Positions 1 through 8,908 are shown, numbered from the stretch's first letter. The stretch is 64,000 bases of DNA from Paenibacillus agri (GCF_013359945.1 NZ_JABWCS010000217.1:165812-229811); one strand, 5' to 3'. The notes: generated from the sequence alone by a model not told the origin. Translations and numbers: made by a program.

Positions 1-1097
1 TTAAGCGGAACATGATTCGCCAGAGCGACACCGAGGTCGTTCACGATGCCGTGCGAAGCTTCCGGGAGCACTTTTCCGAACAGCTCGGTGAACGCCGAAT
101 CGCCCAGATAGAAAAAAGCCGCAATCGGAATCACCGGACCGAACACCTTGAATCCAAAAACAAATCCTTCTATTAAATAGGATGTGATCTTTTCAAGTCC
201 CCGGTTTCGGTGGGCCAGCATGGTGATAGCGATCAGAATGAGTACCGCCGTACCCCCCACGAGTGCTGTGGCATCCCCGCCTTGTAGCTTCAGAACGAAC
301 ATCGCGACGACATCGAGCAAGAATAGAAGCGGAATGACGATCGCCAGCGTTTTTTTGACACGAGGGCTAAGCAGCAATGGTCCTATTAGCTGTTCTCCCA
401 CCTCCGTGAGTGAACTGCCTCCTTTTACCGTGACCAACCCATTCCGCCATGTTCCATTCTTCTGATCTCTGCGCATCAGCCAGAACGCGGCCACTGTCGT
501 AACCAGCCCCATGACAATCACAAGCGGAACACTGGCCTCCATCACACTGCTTACCGGAAGTCCGGCTGCGTCTGCGGTGAGTTTTGGGGCACCCTGAATA
601 ATGTAATCTCCGGATAGCGCGATACCGTGACCAAACAGATTCATCGCCATGGCCGCTCCCAGCGCAGGCAGACCGACACGAACGGCAACAGGCAGCAATA
701 CAGCACCGATCAGAGCGACCGCCGGCGAAGGCCAGAAGAAGAAGGAAGTCACCATCATAATGATCCCAATCCCCCAGTAAGCCATGGACGGCGTACGAAT
801 CAAACGGCTGAGCGGCGCAACCATCGTCTCATTGATCCCGGTAATAATCAGAATCCGGCTCATCGCTACAATAATGGAGATAATCATGATCGTACCGAGC
901 AGCTCTTTGGTCGCATATACAAAAGAATTGAAGATCCCCGACACCGAACCGCTCAGCGTATTCGTCGCGAGCAGACCCAAAGCAAAAATCCCAACTACAC
1001 AGATCATCGTGGTATCCCGCCGCCGGATCAGCAACCCAAGAATGAACACAATGAACACCAGATACACATAGTGGATCGCTGCTAGCTCAATCCCCAT
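1..1097 (-). CDS. Multi-pass membrane permease, partial (C-terminus beyond window)
   Basis: An uninterrupted minus-strand frame runs from ATG at 1097 through the left edge, giving about 365 residues with no stop. It is strongly hydrophobic, with roughly nine or ten predicted membrane segments, short charged loops (LIRRRDTT, WLMRRDQKNGTWRNG) and a small-residue motif FFFWPSPAVALIGAVLLPVA. This looks like a secondary transporter of the ion-transporter superfamily, but I cannot name the substrate. The start is supported by a purine-rich stretch about 10 nt upstream. A terminator-like hairpin lies about 100 nt upstream on the same strand, so attenuation of this gene is possible. The gene is cut by the window, not broken. 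Confidence 0.6.
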   Translation of the reverse strand, partial: MGIELAAIHYVYLVFIVFILGLLIRRRDTTMICVVGIFALGLLATNTLSGSVSGIFNSFVYATKELLGTIMIISIIVAMSRILIITGINETMVAPLSRLIRTPSMAYWGIGIIMMVTSFFFWPSPAVALIGAVLLPVAVRVGLPALGAAMAMNLFGHGIALSGDYIIQGAPKLTADAAGLPVSSVMEASVPLVIVMGLVTTVAAFWLMRRDQKNGTWRNGLVTVKGGSSLTEVGEQLIGPLLLSPRVKKTLAIVIPLLFLLDVVAMFVLKLQGGDATALVGGTAVLILIAITMLAHRNRGLEKITSYLIEGFVFGFKVFGPVIPIAAFFYLGDSAFTELFGKVLPEASHGIVNDLGVALANHVPL

Positions 1098-1188
1098 GAT
1101 CGTGCGCCCCCTTCTCACCTGTAACTCAATAGGTGCTATATGCTATGCAGGGGCATGGGCGAAAGTTCGACATCAGGTGCCTTAGAGG

Positions 1189-1233
1189 AAAAAAAAAGAG
1201 CCACTTGCTAGTGTCTCATCGGTGGGAGCTCTT
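1189..1233 (-). terminator. Intrinsic terminator-like hairpin upstream of the permease
   Basis: On the minus strand a stem (AAGAGC..CCAC with GTGG..CTCTT) is followed directly by nine T residues. No minus-strand gene ends just upstream of it; the next gene to the right, at 1317, is on the plus strand. It may therefore sit in the permease leader as an attenuator, or be left over from a lost gene. Confidence 0.5.
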
Positions 1234-1316
1234 CTATCACTTATTCAGTGCAAAGTACATTTAAATAAGACTAACGGATACAAGTTGTATATAATATCCA
1301 GTAAGGGGGATAGAAA

Positions 1317-1598
1317 ATGAACAGAATAAAGCAAAACATGCTTGCTTTGCTGATTATTTTAGGGGTTGTCCTATTTTTCTTAGTATTCAGTAGAGCTCGT
1401 ACATCCGCTATTGTTCAACTCTCAGAGATATCTAAAGACAGCATTGTTGTAATAAATTCGCTTGGCGAAAAAACAATGGTGAGAGTGCCTTCTAAAATTG
1501 ACACCAGTACTCTTAATGAGCAAACTTATTATTTAGTAAGCTATAGCTCAAGTTTTTTCCAACGAAACCGCTTTGATAAAATAGAAAAATCACACTAA
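1317..1598 (+). CDS. Small membrane-anchored protein of unknown function
   Basis: This ORF of 93 residues starts at ATG 1317 after an AAGGGGGA Shine-Dalgarno site, with a TATAAT -10-like hexamer at 1290-1295. The N-terminus (MNRIKQNM) leads into one hydrophobic segment at about residues 9-27 (LLIILGVVLFFLVFS). The remaining roughly 65 residues are polar and would be extracytoplasmic or a small beta-rich domain. I do not recognise a family. It is AT-richer than its neighbours and sits alone between divergent and convergent minus-strand genes, which suggests a lineage-specific insertion. It shares a likely bidirectional terminator at 1711-1740 with the convergent CxxH/CxxC gene. Confidence 0.55.
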   Translation: MNRIKQNMLALLIILGVVLFFLVFSRARTSAIVQLSEISKDSIVVINSLGEKTMVRVPSKIDTSTLNEQTYYLVSYSSSFFQRNRFDKIEKSH

Positions 1599-1710
1599 AA
1601 GAGGAGAGCACATTGCTCATCTCACTCAAATACCAAAACCTCCATAGATACCGACATCCTTGGAGAGCTGTGAGTCTAGACGTCTACCGTTTGACCTATA
1701 TTGAGGCATA

Positions 1711-1740
1711 AAAAAAGAACGTGAGCACTCACGTCCTTTT
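1711..1740. terminator. Bidirectional terminator between the 1317 gene and the CxxH/CxxC gene
   Basis: A palindromic stem (ACGTGA..TCACGT, 1719-1734) has A7 on its left and CCTTTTCG on its right. It would therefore give a T-tract on the minus strand and a weaker one on the plus strand, serving both convergent genes. Confidence 0.6.
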
Positions 1741-1769
1741 CGTCATCTTATCATTTACGTACAGGCCTT

Positions 1770-1937
1770 TTACACGACCAAATACTCAGCATTCTTCTCA
1801 CATTCCGCACATTTCGCCGGCGGGTCCCAGTCAGAGAACTCCGTTTCCTTCAGATCCACTACATCCGGTGCGTCTTCGTACTCGTCCACAAACCTGTCAA
1901 TGGCCAGCTCCACGTGTTCCTTACACACTACATACAT
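1770..1937 (-). CDS. CxxH/CxxC protein (BA_5709 family)
   Basis: This 55-residue minus-strand ORF begins MYVVCKEHVELAIDRFVDEY and carries a CxxH pair (C5-K-E-H8) and a CxxC pair (CAEC) near the C-terminus, which together could bind one zinc. Length, motif spacing and the acidic middle match the small CxxH/CxxC family of Bacillales, which is often found near htrA and rlmH downstream of the wal operon. Its function is unknown. ATG 1937 is preceded by an in-frame stop, so the start is fixed, with GAAAGGG about 13 nt upstream. The cyd and cold-shock genes separate it here from htrA. Confidence 0.8.
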   Translation of the reverse strand: MYVVCKEHVELAIDRFVDEYEDAPDVVDLKETEFSDWDPPAKCAECEKNAEYLVV

Positions 1938-2121
1938 TCAACCAAGCATCCCTTTCTGTGCCGCTGCGGCGTAATACTCCTTCTACTGTTCTACCACACT
2001 TCCAGGTAAAAGGGAACTCCCCGCCGTCGATTCCTGTCATTTCCTTAGAAGCAGGTGCAATACTAGAAATTATATCCGATAATATAGAGATGCAGATGCA
2101 AATACTACTCGGAGGATTTCA

Positions 2122-2343
2122 ATGCTCATAACCATATTGTATGTTGCTTTCAGCCTGTTCGCTGCAGGCGTCTTTATATTCCGGACTATCAAGCAAAAGT
2201 TCACCAAGTACCAGACAGAGCATGTAGGAATACTCCTCTCATATCTAATAGTAGGCCTTACCCTTAAGGCTCCCATTGAATTAAAAGTCGGGTGCACTCT
2301 ACTTCTCCTGCTAACATTCATGTACGGAACTATAAAAAGGTGA
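2122..2343 (+). CDS. Small two-helix membrane protein of unknown function
   Basis: This 73-residue ORF starts at ATG 2122 with a strong CGGAGG site 7 nt upstream. It has an N-terminal hydrophobic helix (about residues 2-20), a basic cytoplasmic stretch (RTIKQKFTKYQTEH) and one or two further hydrophobic stretches (about 35-68), ending in TIKR. No family is recognised. An 83-residue frame on the opposite strand overlaps it but has no ribosome-binding site, so the plus-strand reading is preferred. A strong terminator follows 20 bp after the stop. Confidence 0.55.
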   Translation: MLITILYVAFSLFAAGVFIFRTIKQKFTKYQTEHVGILLSYLIVGLTLKAPIELKVGCTLLLLLTFMYGTIKR

Positions 2344-2363
2344 CCCTGATTGTGAAAAAATAA

Positions 2364-2389
2364 CCCCGTCAGACTTTTGTCTGGCGGGG
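2364..2389. terminator. Strong bidirectional terminator
   Basis: An 11-bp GC-rich stem (CCCCGTCAGAC with GTCTGGCGGGG) with a 4-nt loop lies between the converging small membrane gene and cydC. On the minus strand it is followed by TTATTTTTTC, which suits the cydABCD transcript. Confidence 0.75.
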
Positions 2390-2478
2390 CTTTGTCATTA
2401 TCTATCTTCCACTTATTCCACTTCGGTTAAAGTTCCACGCTGAATCTCTGTCATGATCCAAATCTATATGCCTTCTTA

Positions 2479-4407
2479 CTAACCAAGGAATTCTACCGGC
2501 CGGTCCAACTCATACAACCTACGGTAACGTGGCTCCTTCTCCAGCAGCTCAGCATGAGTGCCGCGCATTTCGACAGTTCCATTCTCCATAAAAATCACTT
2601 CGTCCATCAGTTCCGCACCTACAAGGTGGTGCGTAACCCAAACCAGCGATTTTCCGGCCATCGCCTGGAACATCGTCGCCAGCAGCTCGCGCTCGGTGCG
2701 TGGGTCAAGACCCACGGTCGGCTCGTCGAGCACGACGACCGGCGTGTTCTGCAGCAGGATACGCGCCAGCGCGATCCGCTGCCGTTCGCCGCCGGAGAAG
2801 CGCTGCCCGGCTTCACGCACGGGCGTGTTATAGCCTTCCGGCAGGGAAGAGATCAGGCTGTCCAGCTTCGCTAGCGCGCCAGCGGCGCAGATTTCTTCCT
2901 CGGAAGCCTGCGGATTCCCGAGCCGGATATTGTTCGCCACCGTGGTGTCGAACAGATGCGGACGCTGATTGAGTACCGCAATCAGCGAAGGAATGTCTTC
3001 GCCGTAGGACGCGGCGGCCCGCCCGTTAATCTCAGCCGAACCTTCCGTCGGCTGAATCACACCTTGAATGACCTTAAGCAGCGTCGATTTTCCCGCTCCG
3101 CTGCGCCCGATGATCGCGATCTTTTTCCCCTGCGGGAGATCTAAGCTTAGATCGCGGACAGACCAATCATCATCGGCTCCGTACCGGTAGCCGACATTCT
3201 CCAGCCGGATGTGTGTTTGTATTGCAATATCATGTTGGCTGTGGCCTTCATTACCAGCTTGCCCCGTAGTAGTCGAAATGTCGCGCCCAGCAACAGTCAC
3301 TTTGATTTTCGCTATTCCAGCACTTTGCGTACGTACTTCATCTAATGTTTCTGTACGGCCTCCAGCCACTGGCGCTACTTCCAATACACCAGCACTTACC
3401 GCACGGGTTCCCTGCCCATTCTGTTTCACTTCAGCACCCTGAGTAGGCGCCCCATCCCTATCCTCCACCCCGGACAACCGCTCCAGCGAGTTCCGGTATT
3501 GTGGAATCTTCTCCACCGCTTCCGATACTGGCAGGAAGGCATCCGCAAGCGGGAAGACCACCAGCACGAACGCTGCGATCAGCGTTCCGGCAATGGCCCC
3601 GTCTGCGTATTGTCCTGCTGCCCAGTAGAGCATCGACAGCACGCCGATGCCGACAATCGCCTGCCCAATGAACATCCGCAGGCGGGCCCAGCCCCGCAGC
3701 CAGCCATCGGTGCGGGCTACTTTGCGCTCGTCGGCTTCATAGGTGGCCACGAACTGGCTTTGCCGACCACTGATCATCCAGTCGCCCATGCCCAGTACGG
3801 CATCCGTCAGCTTCTGGTAGAGACGGTTGCGCTCCTGCTTCACTTCACGCTGCCGTCTTTGCGTGAACAGCAGCGAGACCAGCGGCAGTACAACCACCAG
3901 CACCAGAATATACAGACCCATCAGCAGTGCAAAGGTCAGATCGAAAGTGCCGAGAGCAATTACTGCCGCACCATACAGCAACAGCGCAATTATGCTTGGG
4001 AAGACGGTGCGCAGGTATACATTTTGCAAATATTCGATATCATCGGCCAGCATGCCGAGGATATCTCCTGTCCGAAAGCGTGAGGACAGAAACAGCGCCT
4101 GTGGTTCCAGTATATGATACAGGCGGACACGCATCTTGGACAGAATCCGCAGGATCGTGTCATGACCGACGAGCCGTTCCACATAGTGGATCACAGCACG
4201 GCTTGTGCCAAAGGTGCGTACACCGACGATCGGCACATAGATCATTAATATATTTTCCGGCGGGATGGAGGCCTTGGAGATTAGGAACCCCGAGGTATAC
4301 ATCAGAGAAGAAGCTGAGAACACCGTCAGTGCACCAAGGACAATAATCAGCACAAACCGCCAGAAGTATGAAGATACATATGGGGCGAACCATCCTTCTC
4401 GTTTCAA
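2479..4407 (-). CDS. cydC: Thiol reductant ABC exporter subunit CydC
   Basis: This 642-residue half-transporter has six N-terminal membrane helices (about residues 1-300) and a C-terminal ABC ATPase. The Walker A is GRSGAGKST, the signature FSGGERQR and the Walker B VVVLDEPT. CydCD exports cysteine or glutathione and is needed to assemble cytochrome bd. It follows cydA, cydB and cydD in one operon. The start is TTG 4407, overlapping the cydD stop by 4 nt (TTGA) with GGAGGG 6 nt upstream. Between the membrane and ATPase domains lies an unusually long polar, low-complexity linker of roughly 85 residues rich in Gly, Ala, Thr and Gln. Confidence 0.9.
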   Translation of the reverse strand: MKREGWFAPYVSSYFWRFVLIIVLGALTVFSASSLMYTSGFLISKASIPPENILMIYVPIVGVRTFGTSRAVIHYVERLVGHDTILRILSKMRVRLYHILEPQALFLSSRFRTGDILGMLADDIEYLQNVYLRTVFPSIIALLLYGAAVIALGTFDLTFALLMGLYILVLVVVLPLVSLLFTQRRQREVKQERNRLYQKLTDAVLGMGDWMISGRQSQFVATYEADERKVARTDGWLRGWARLRMFIGQAIVGIGVLSMLYWAAGQYADGAIAGTLIAAFVLVVFPLADAFLPVSEAVEKIPQYRNSLERLSGVEDRDGAPTQGAEVKQNGQGTRAVSAGVLEVAPVAGGRTETLDEVRTQSAGIAKIKVTVAGRDISTTTGQAGNEGHSQHDIAIQTHIRLENVGYRYGADDDWSVRDLSLDLPQGKKIAIIGRSGAGKSTLLKVIQGVIQPTEGSAEINGRAAASYGEDIPSLIAVLNQRPHLFDTTVANNIRLGNPQASEEEICAAGALAKLDSLISSLPEGYNTPVREAGQRFSGGERQRIALARILLQNTPVVVLDEPTVGLDPRTERELLATMFQAMAGKSLVWVTHHLVGAELMDEVIFMENGTVEMRGTHAELLEKEPRYRRLYELDRPVEFLG

Positions 4408-6278
4408 TGGATTCCCTCCAGTTGCGATTGAATAAGCTCATAATAGGCACCCTTGCGGGCGATCAGTTCCTGATGGGTGCCGGTCTCAGCTACTTGCCCC
4501 TGCTTCATCACGACGATGAGATCCATATCTACCATCCAGTGCAAGCGATGTGTCGCGAGAAAGACCAGCTTCCCGGCAAACAGTGGAAGCATCGTTTCCT
4601 TGAGCTCGTACTCCGTCTCAATATCCAGATGGGCTGTTGGCTCATCCAGCAGCATAATCGGACGACTGCTCAGCAACGCCCGAGCTAGCGCTACCCGCTG
4701 CTCTTGACCGCCACTGAGGGAACGACCGCCGCCGCCAATCATTTCTTCCAACCCGTTCGGTAGAGAATCTACCAGTCTCGACAATCCGGCTTCGCCGATT
4801 ACTCGGCGAACTTCCTCCATTGAAGCTTCTGGATAATAGAAGCGCACATTGTCCGCAAGCGTGCCACTGAAGATATACGGCCGCTGCGGGATATACGCCG
4901 TCTGCTTCCGCCAGGCTTCGTCTGTCAGTGAGCTGAACGTGCTAGCGCCCACGGTAATACTGCCAGACGTAGGATGCAGAAAGCCACCCAGGATATCCAC
5001 CAGTGTGGACTTCCCTGCTCCACTCTCCCCAATAATTCCGATCTTAGCCGCCCCTGCGAAACGCAGGCTGACCCCTTCCAGCGAGGACAATCCCCCTTCT
5101 TCATACTTAACACCCACGCCATTCAACTGTAGAATGGCGCCGTTAGTCCAAGCAAAGTCGGATGCAGAGGACGGTTGCCCTACAAGAGTAGTACCAGCAG
5201 TTCTATTAGTTCCAGCCCGACCAGCACCACCAACACGTCCAGCACTACTTACATTACCAGCCACAGCACCCGAGGCAGCTCCTTTTTCAGCAACCCCTTG
5301 CCCTGCTCCACTCGCCGTCAACTTAACCGCCTGCACGGTCTCCCGGTCAATAATACTCTTCATAGCCTCACCAGCTTCTTTTCCGTCCAGCGTAGCGTGG
5401 AAATCCGCACCCACAAGCCGAACCGGCAGGAAATATTCCGGCGCCAGGATCAGAATGGTCAGTCCGGTGACCAATGTCATCTGCTCATTGACTAACCGCA
5501 GACCGAGGCTGACAGCCACGGAAGCTACCGAGAGCATGGTGAAGAAATCCAGAGCAAAGGAAGACAGGAACGCCACGCGCAAGGTGCGCATCGTAGCTGA
5601 GCGATAACGATCGCTGACATGAGCGATACTCTCGCTGTGACTACGGCTGCGGCCGAGGAACTTCAGCGTCTCTAAGCCCCGCAGCGAATCGACAAAGTGA
5701 TTCGACAGCGTCCGATAGGATTTTAGCTGACGATCCATTTGTTTGCGAGCCGTCATTCCGATCAGGATCATGAATGCAATAATGATCGGCATCGTCACGG
5801 TGAGAATCACGCCGCTTGTCGTGTCTTGTGTGTACACATAGACGAGCAGCATTAGCGGTGTGACTGACATTCCAACCATGCGCGGAATGATCAGCTCCAG
5901 ATAAGTGCGGAACTTTGTTACGCCTTCCAATACCAGTGTAACCAGCGTACCGGTGCCCCGGTCGCCTGCCAATCTCGGCCCTAGCTGGAACAGCTTATCC
6001 ATCATCTGCTGCCGCATGCTTCTTCCGGTCGCTTCCGCGAACCGGTAGGATACCCGGCTCATCAGCAGGGCGCACACATGGCGCACCAGAAACGCAAGAA
6101 GGAACAATAGGGAAGTACCCCATTGTTCCTTCAGCGGTGCTCCCGCAAACAGCGCAGAGACAACTTCCGCCAGCCATTTGGCCAGCAGAAGAATGGACAG
6201 GCTTTGCACCAGGGTCAGGAAGCCGACGATCAGAAAGACCGGCTTAACTCCTTTGTACCCAAGCAAATTTTTATCCAT
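4404..6278 (-). CDS. cydD: Thiol reductant ABC exporter subunit CydD
   Basis: This 624-residue ABC half-transporter is the partner of CydC in the inner membrane. It has six membrane helices (residues about 15-285), then an ATPase domain with Walker A GESGAGKST, signature LSGGQEQR, Walker B MLLDEPTAHLD and the H-loop ATHRLHW. The ATG at 6278 overlaps the cydB stop by one base (TAATG), so translation is probably coupled. Like CydC it has a low-complexity Ala/Gly/Ser linker of about 60 residues between the two domains (for example AASGAVAGNVSSAGRVGGAG), which I would not expect in a typical CydD. The operon context makes the assignment secure. Confidence 0.9.
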   Translation of the reverse strand: MDKNLLGYKGVKPVFLIVGFLTLVQSLSILLLAKWLAEVVSALFAGAPLKEQWGTSLLFLLAFLVRHVCALLMSRVSYRFAEATGRSMRQQMMDKLFQLGPRLAGDRGTGTLVTLVLEGVTKFRTYLELIIPRMVGMSVTPLMLLVYVYTQDTTSGVILTVTMPIIIAFMILIGMTARKQMDRQLKSYRTLSNHFVDSLRGLETLKFLGRSRSHSESIAHVSDRYRSATMRTLRVAFLSSFALDFFTMLSVASVAVSLGLRLVNEQMTLVTGLTILILAPEYFLPVRLVGADFHATLDGKEAGEAMKSIIDRETVQAVKLTASGAGQGVAEKGAASGAVAGNVSSAGRVGGAGRAGTNRTAGTTLVGQPSSASDFAWTNGAILQLNGVGVKYEEGGLSSLEGVSLRFAGAAKIGIIGESGAGKSTLVDILGGFLHPTSGSITVGASTFSSLTDEAWRKQTAYIPQRPYIFSGTLADNVRFYYPEASMEEVRRVIGEAGLSRLVDSLPNGLEEMIGGGGRSLSGGQEQRVALARALLSSRPIMLLDEPTAHLDIETEYELKETMLPLFAGKLVFLATHRLHWMVDMDLIVVMKQGQVAETGTHQELIARKGAYYELIQSQLEGIH

Positions 6279-7294
6279 TAGTATTCAAGATGCTCCTTCT
6301 CGTGAACCCGTTTGTGAAAGATAAAATAACTCCAAATCTGATAACCCAATACGAACGGCAGCAGCGTCAACGCCACAATCGTCATAACCTTCAGTGAATA
6401 ATGTCCGGAAGCCGCATTCGTGATCGTCAGGTTGAACGCCTGATCAATGGAGCTGATCATCACCCGCGGGAACAGTCCCACGAAGATCGAAGCCACCGAC
6501 AAGGCGAATACCGCTCCAGTCATGCCGAATGCCCAGCTGTCCTTCTTCTTCAACATGAAGTAGCCTGCCAGTACATATGCAATAATACCCAATATTACTA
6601 TACTCAGAAGCACTGTTCCACGCTTTTCAAAGATATCGGTCATGAAGTAGGTCATTACCACAAAACCCAGCAGCAGTACGCCCAGTGGAATCAACAGCTT
6701 CTGCCCCAGCTTGCGGGCCCGTACCTGCAGATCACCAATCGTACGCAGCGTCGTGAACATCAGGCCGTGTACCAGACAGAGCAGAACTACTGTAATTCCG
6801 GCAACAACGGTGTAGATATTAACGATATCCGTGAATCCGGCATACATCTGCATATTGGCGTCAATCGGCAAGCCCTTGATGAAGCTTGCGAAGACGACAG
6901 CCAGCAGGAACGGCGGGAGGAAGCTGCCGAGGAAGATGCAGACATCCCAAGTTCTTTTCCAGGCCAGGGAATCCCGCTTGCCCCTGAATTCAAATGCTAC
7001 ACCCCGGGCGATCAGCGCCAGTAGCGCGAACACGAAGGGAATATAAAATCCGCTGAATAGCGTAGCATACCAGTTCGGAAAGGCCGCGAACATCGCGCCT
7101 GCACCCGTCAGCAGCCATACTTCATTGGCATCCCAGAACGGTCCAATCGAGTTGATCAGCACCCGGCGCTCCGTATCATTCTTGGCCAAGAGCTGTGTTT
7201 CCATTCCTACACCAAAGTCAAAACCCTCCAGGAAGAAGAACCCGATGAACAGAACCGCAATCAATACAAACCACAATTCATTAAGAGAAAGCAT
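6278..7294 (-). CDS. cydB: Cytochrome bd ubiquinol oxidase subunit II
   Basis: This 338-residue integral membrane subunit begins MLSLNELWFVLIAVLFIGFF and carries the typical LEGFDFGVGM and GPFWDANEVW motifs in its N-terminal third, with about eight membrane helices. With CydA it forms the high-affinity bd-type quinol oxidase that reduces O2 to water at low oxygen. I chose the ATG at 7294, which has AAGGAGGGG upstream and overlaps the end of cydA by 14 nt. The longer open frame to 7351 lies wholly inside cydA and has no ribosome-binding site. Confidence 0.93.
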   Translation of the reverse strand: MLSLNELWFVLIAVLFIGFFFLEGFDFGVGMETQLLAKNDTERRVLINSIGPFWDANEVWLLTGAGAMFAAFPNWYATLFSGFYIPFVFALLALIARGVAFEFRGKRDSLAWKRTWDVCIFLGSFLPPFLLAVVFASFIKGLPIDANMQMYAGFTDIVNIYTVVAGITVVLLCLVHGLMFTTLRTIGDLQVRARKLGQKLLIPLGVLLLGFVVMTYFMTDIFEKRGTVLLSIVILGIIAYVLAGYFMLKKKDSWAFGMTGAVFALSVASIFVGLFPRVMISSIDQAFNLTITNAASGHYSLKVMTIVALTLLPFVLGYQIWSYFIFHKRVHEKEHLEY

Positions 7295-8684
7295 GGGACC
7301 CCTCCTTGTTATATGGATCATGGGAATCGCTGTGATCGTTATCCATGGCATAAGGCCCTTTTTTGATAACTTTGATGAACAAGCCGACGAGTACCAGACC
7401 CAGAATTAAATAGATCGTTGTAAAAGAAATCACCGAGAATAATACCTGTCCGCTCGTGATATTAGGCGACACACTGTCTTTGGTCTGCATCAAGCCGAAT
7501 ACCGTCCACGGCTGGCGGCCAAATTCAGTCATCACCCAGCCCGCTGTATTGGCGATTGGCGGAAGCAGCAGTCCCCAGAACATGAACCGCATGAACCAGG
7601 TGTTCGGACGGTCCATCTTTTTACGCCAGATCAAGTAAATCGCATACAGACCAAGCACGATCATTGCCGTACCCGCAGCGACCATGATCCGGAAGCTCCA
7701 GAAGGTGGTCCGTACCGGAGGAATATAATCCCCAGGTCCGTACTGCTGCTCATACTCTGCTTGCAATTGGTTCATCCCTTTAACTTCACCGGAGAACTTA
7801 CTGTAAGACAGGAAGCTAAGCAAATACGGGATTTTGAATTCACCGCTGTTAGTCTTGTTCGTAGGGTCAATATTCGCCCACACCGTCCAAGGTGCAGGAT
7901 CGCCGCTCTCGCCCCATAGTCCTTCGGATGCCGCCATTTTCATCGGCTGAGTCTCTACCAGGTATTGCGCCTGAGCATGTCCTGCCACCGCTACACCCAC
8001 CGAAGAGATAATGCCGACAATCGCTGCAATTTGAAAAGATTTCTTAAAGAAAGATACTTCCTGCTTCTTCAGCAGCTTGTAGGCACTGATACCCGTTACA
8101 AGGAACGCGCCTGTAGCGTACGCCGCCAGCACCGTATGTGGGAATTCCACAAGTAATTGTCCGTTCGTAATGAGAGCGAAGATATCATTCATTTCAGCAC
8201 GTCCATTATTGATCGTGAAGCCCACCGGATGCTGCATGAATGAGTTAGCGGTCAGAATCCAGAACGCCGACATCATCGTACCAAAAGCAACCATCCAGAT
8301 GGAGAGCAAATGCACCTTCTTAGAGACTTTGTCCCAGCCGAAGATCCATAGCCCGATGAATGTAGACTCCAGGAAAAAGGCCAGTAGAGCTTCCACGGCC
8401 AGCGGTGCACCGAACACGTCACCAACGAATCGTGAATAATCGGACCAGTTCATCCCGAACTGGAATTCCTGCAGAATACCTGTAACTACCCCGACTGCAA
8501 AATTTATGAGGAATAGCTTTCCCCAGAATTGCGCCATTCTCTTGTACTCTTCATCGCCTTTTCTTACATACATAGTCTCCATGATGGCAATCAAAAGCGC
8601 TAGCCCAATAGACACCGGCACAAAGAAATAGTGAAAAATTGTCGTCGACGCAAATTGAATACGTGACAGCATGATTGTATCCAT
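7281..8684 (-). CDS. cydA: Cytochrome bd ubiquinol oxidase subunit I
   Basis: This 467-residue haem-bearing subunit begins MDTIMLSRIQFASTTIFHYF. The His of TTIFHYFFVP (about residue 18) is the expected haem ligand, and GWVMTEFGRQPW marks the quinol-oxidase core. About nine membrane helices are visible. It is the first gene of cydABCD. The start at 8684 has AAGGGGAG 7 nt upstream. The upstream region (8747-8815) holds two TGTGA-N6-TCACA palindromes flanking a likely promoter, implying redox or oxygen control by Rex- or Fnr-type regulators. Confidence 0.95.
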   Translation of the reverse strand: MDTIMLSRIQFASTTIFHYFFVPVSIGLALLIAIMETMYVRKGDEEYKRMAQFWGKLFLINFAVGVVTGILQEFQFGMNWSDYSRFVGDVFGAPLAVEALLAFFLESTFIGLWIFGWDKVSKKVHLLSIWMVAFGTMMSAFWILTANSFMQHPVGFTINNGRAEMNDIFALITNGQLLVEFPHTVLAAYATGAFLVTGISAYKLLKKQEVSFFKKSFQIAAIVGIISSVGVAVAGHAQAQYLVETQPMKMAASEGLWGESGDPAPWTVWANIDPTNKTNSGEFKIPYLLSFLSYSKFSGEVKGMNQLQAEYEQQYGPGDYIPPVRTTFWSFRIMVAAGTAMIVLGLYAIYLIWRKKMDRPNTWFMRFMFWGLLLPPIANTAGWVMTEFGRQPWTVFGLMQTKDSVSPNITSGQVLFSVISFTTIYLILGLVLVGLFIKVIKKGPYAMDNDHSDSHDPYNKEGSHAFS

Positions 8685-8746
8685 ATTTCTCCCCTTCCCT
8701 CTCCCTTATCAATACGTCTATTTTGTCAAAAATTTTAAGGGAACTG

Positions 8747-8762
8747 TGTGATGTAAATCACA
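8747..8762. promoter_or_regulatory. Rex/Fnr-type operator overlapping the cydA transcription start
   Basis: TGTGATGTAAATCACA is a perfect TGTGA-N6-TCACA inverted repeat. It lies just downstream of, and touching, a minus-strand TATAAT (8762-8767), so a bound protein would block initiation. This position suits a repressor such as Rex. The same core is also the CRP/Fnr consensus, so the regulator cannot be told from the site alone. Confidence 0.65.
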
Positions 8763-8797
8763 TTATACGCTCTATTTTTGCTATAAAAATAATAATT

Positions 8798-8815
8798 TTG
8801 TGACAAATATCACAA
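8798..8815. promoter_or_regulatory. Second Rex/Fnr-type operator upstream of cydA
   Basis: TTGTGACAAATATCACAA is a perfect 6+6 inverted repeat fitting the Rex consensus (TTGTGA-N6-TCACAA). It is centred about 51 bp upstream of the inferred cydA start. Together with the site at 8747-8762 it brackets the promoter. Confidence 0.65.
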
Positions 8816-8823
8816 AGTAGTGA

Positions 8824-8860
8824 CAAAAAAACAAAAAAAATAAGACGGTTTAACCGTCTC
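8824..8860 (-). terminator. Terminator of the ydjO-like gene
   Basis: On the minus strand an AGACGGTT/AACCGTCT stem is followed by a run rich in T (complement of A-rich 8824-8840). It separates the ydjO-like gene from the cyd promoter. Confidence 0.7.
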
Positions 8861-8908
8861 GGAGTTTGTGCGTTATTCTATACTAAGCTTGGCTCATAAA
8901 GGCGCCGG

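Noticed and set aside
1721..2131. 136-codon plus-strand frame
   Set aside because: It overlaps the CxxH/CxxC gene on the other strand, has no ribosome-binding site and gives a Pro/Thr/His-rich product.
2070..2321. 83-codon minus-strand frame opposite the small membrane gene
   Set aside because: It lacks a ribosome-binding site, whereas the plus-strand frame has a strong one and a following terminator.
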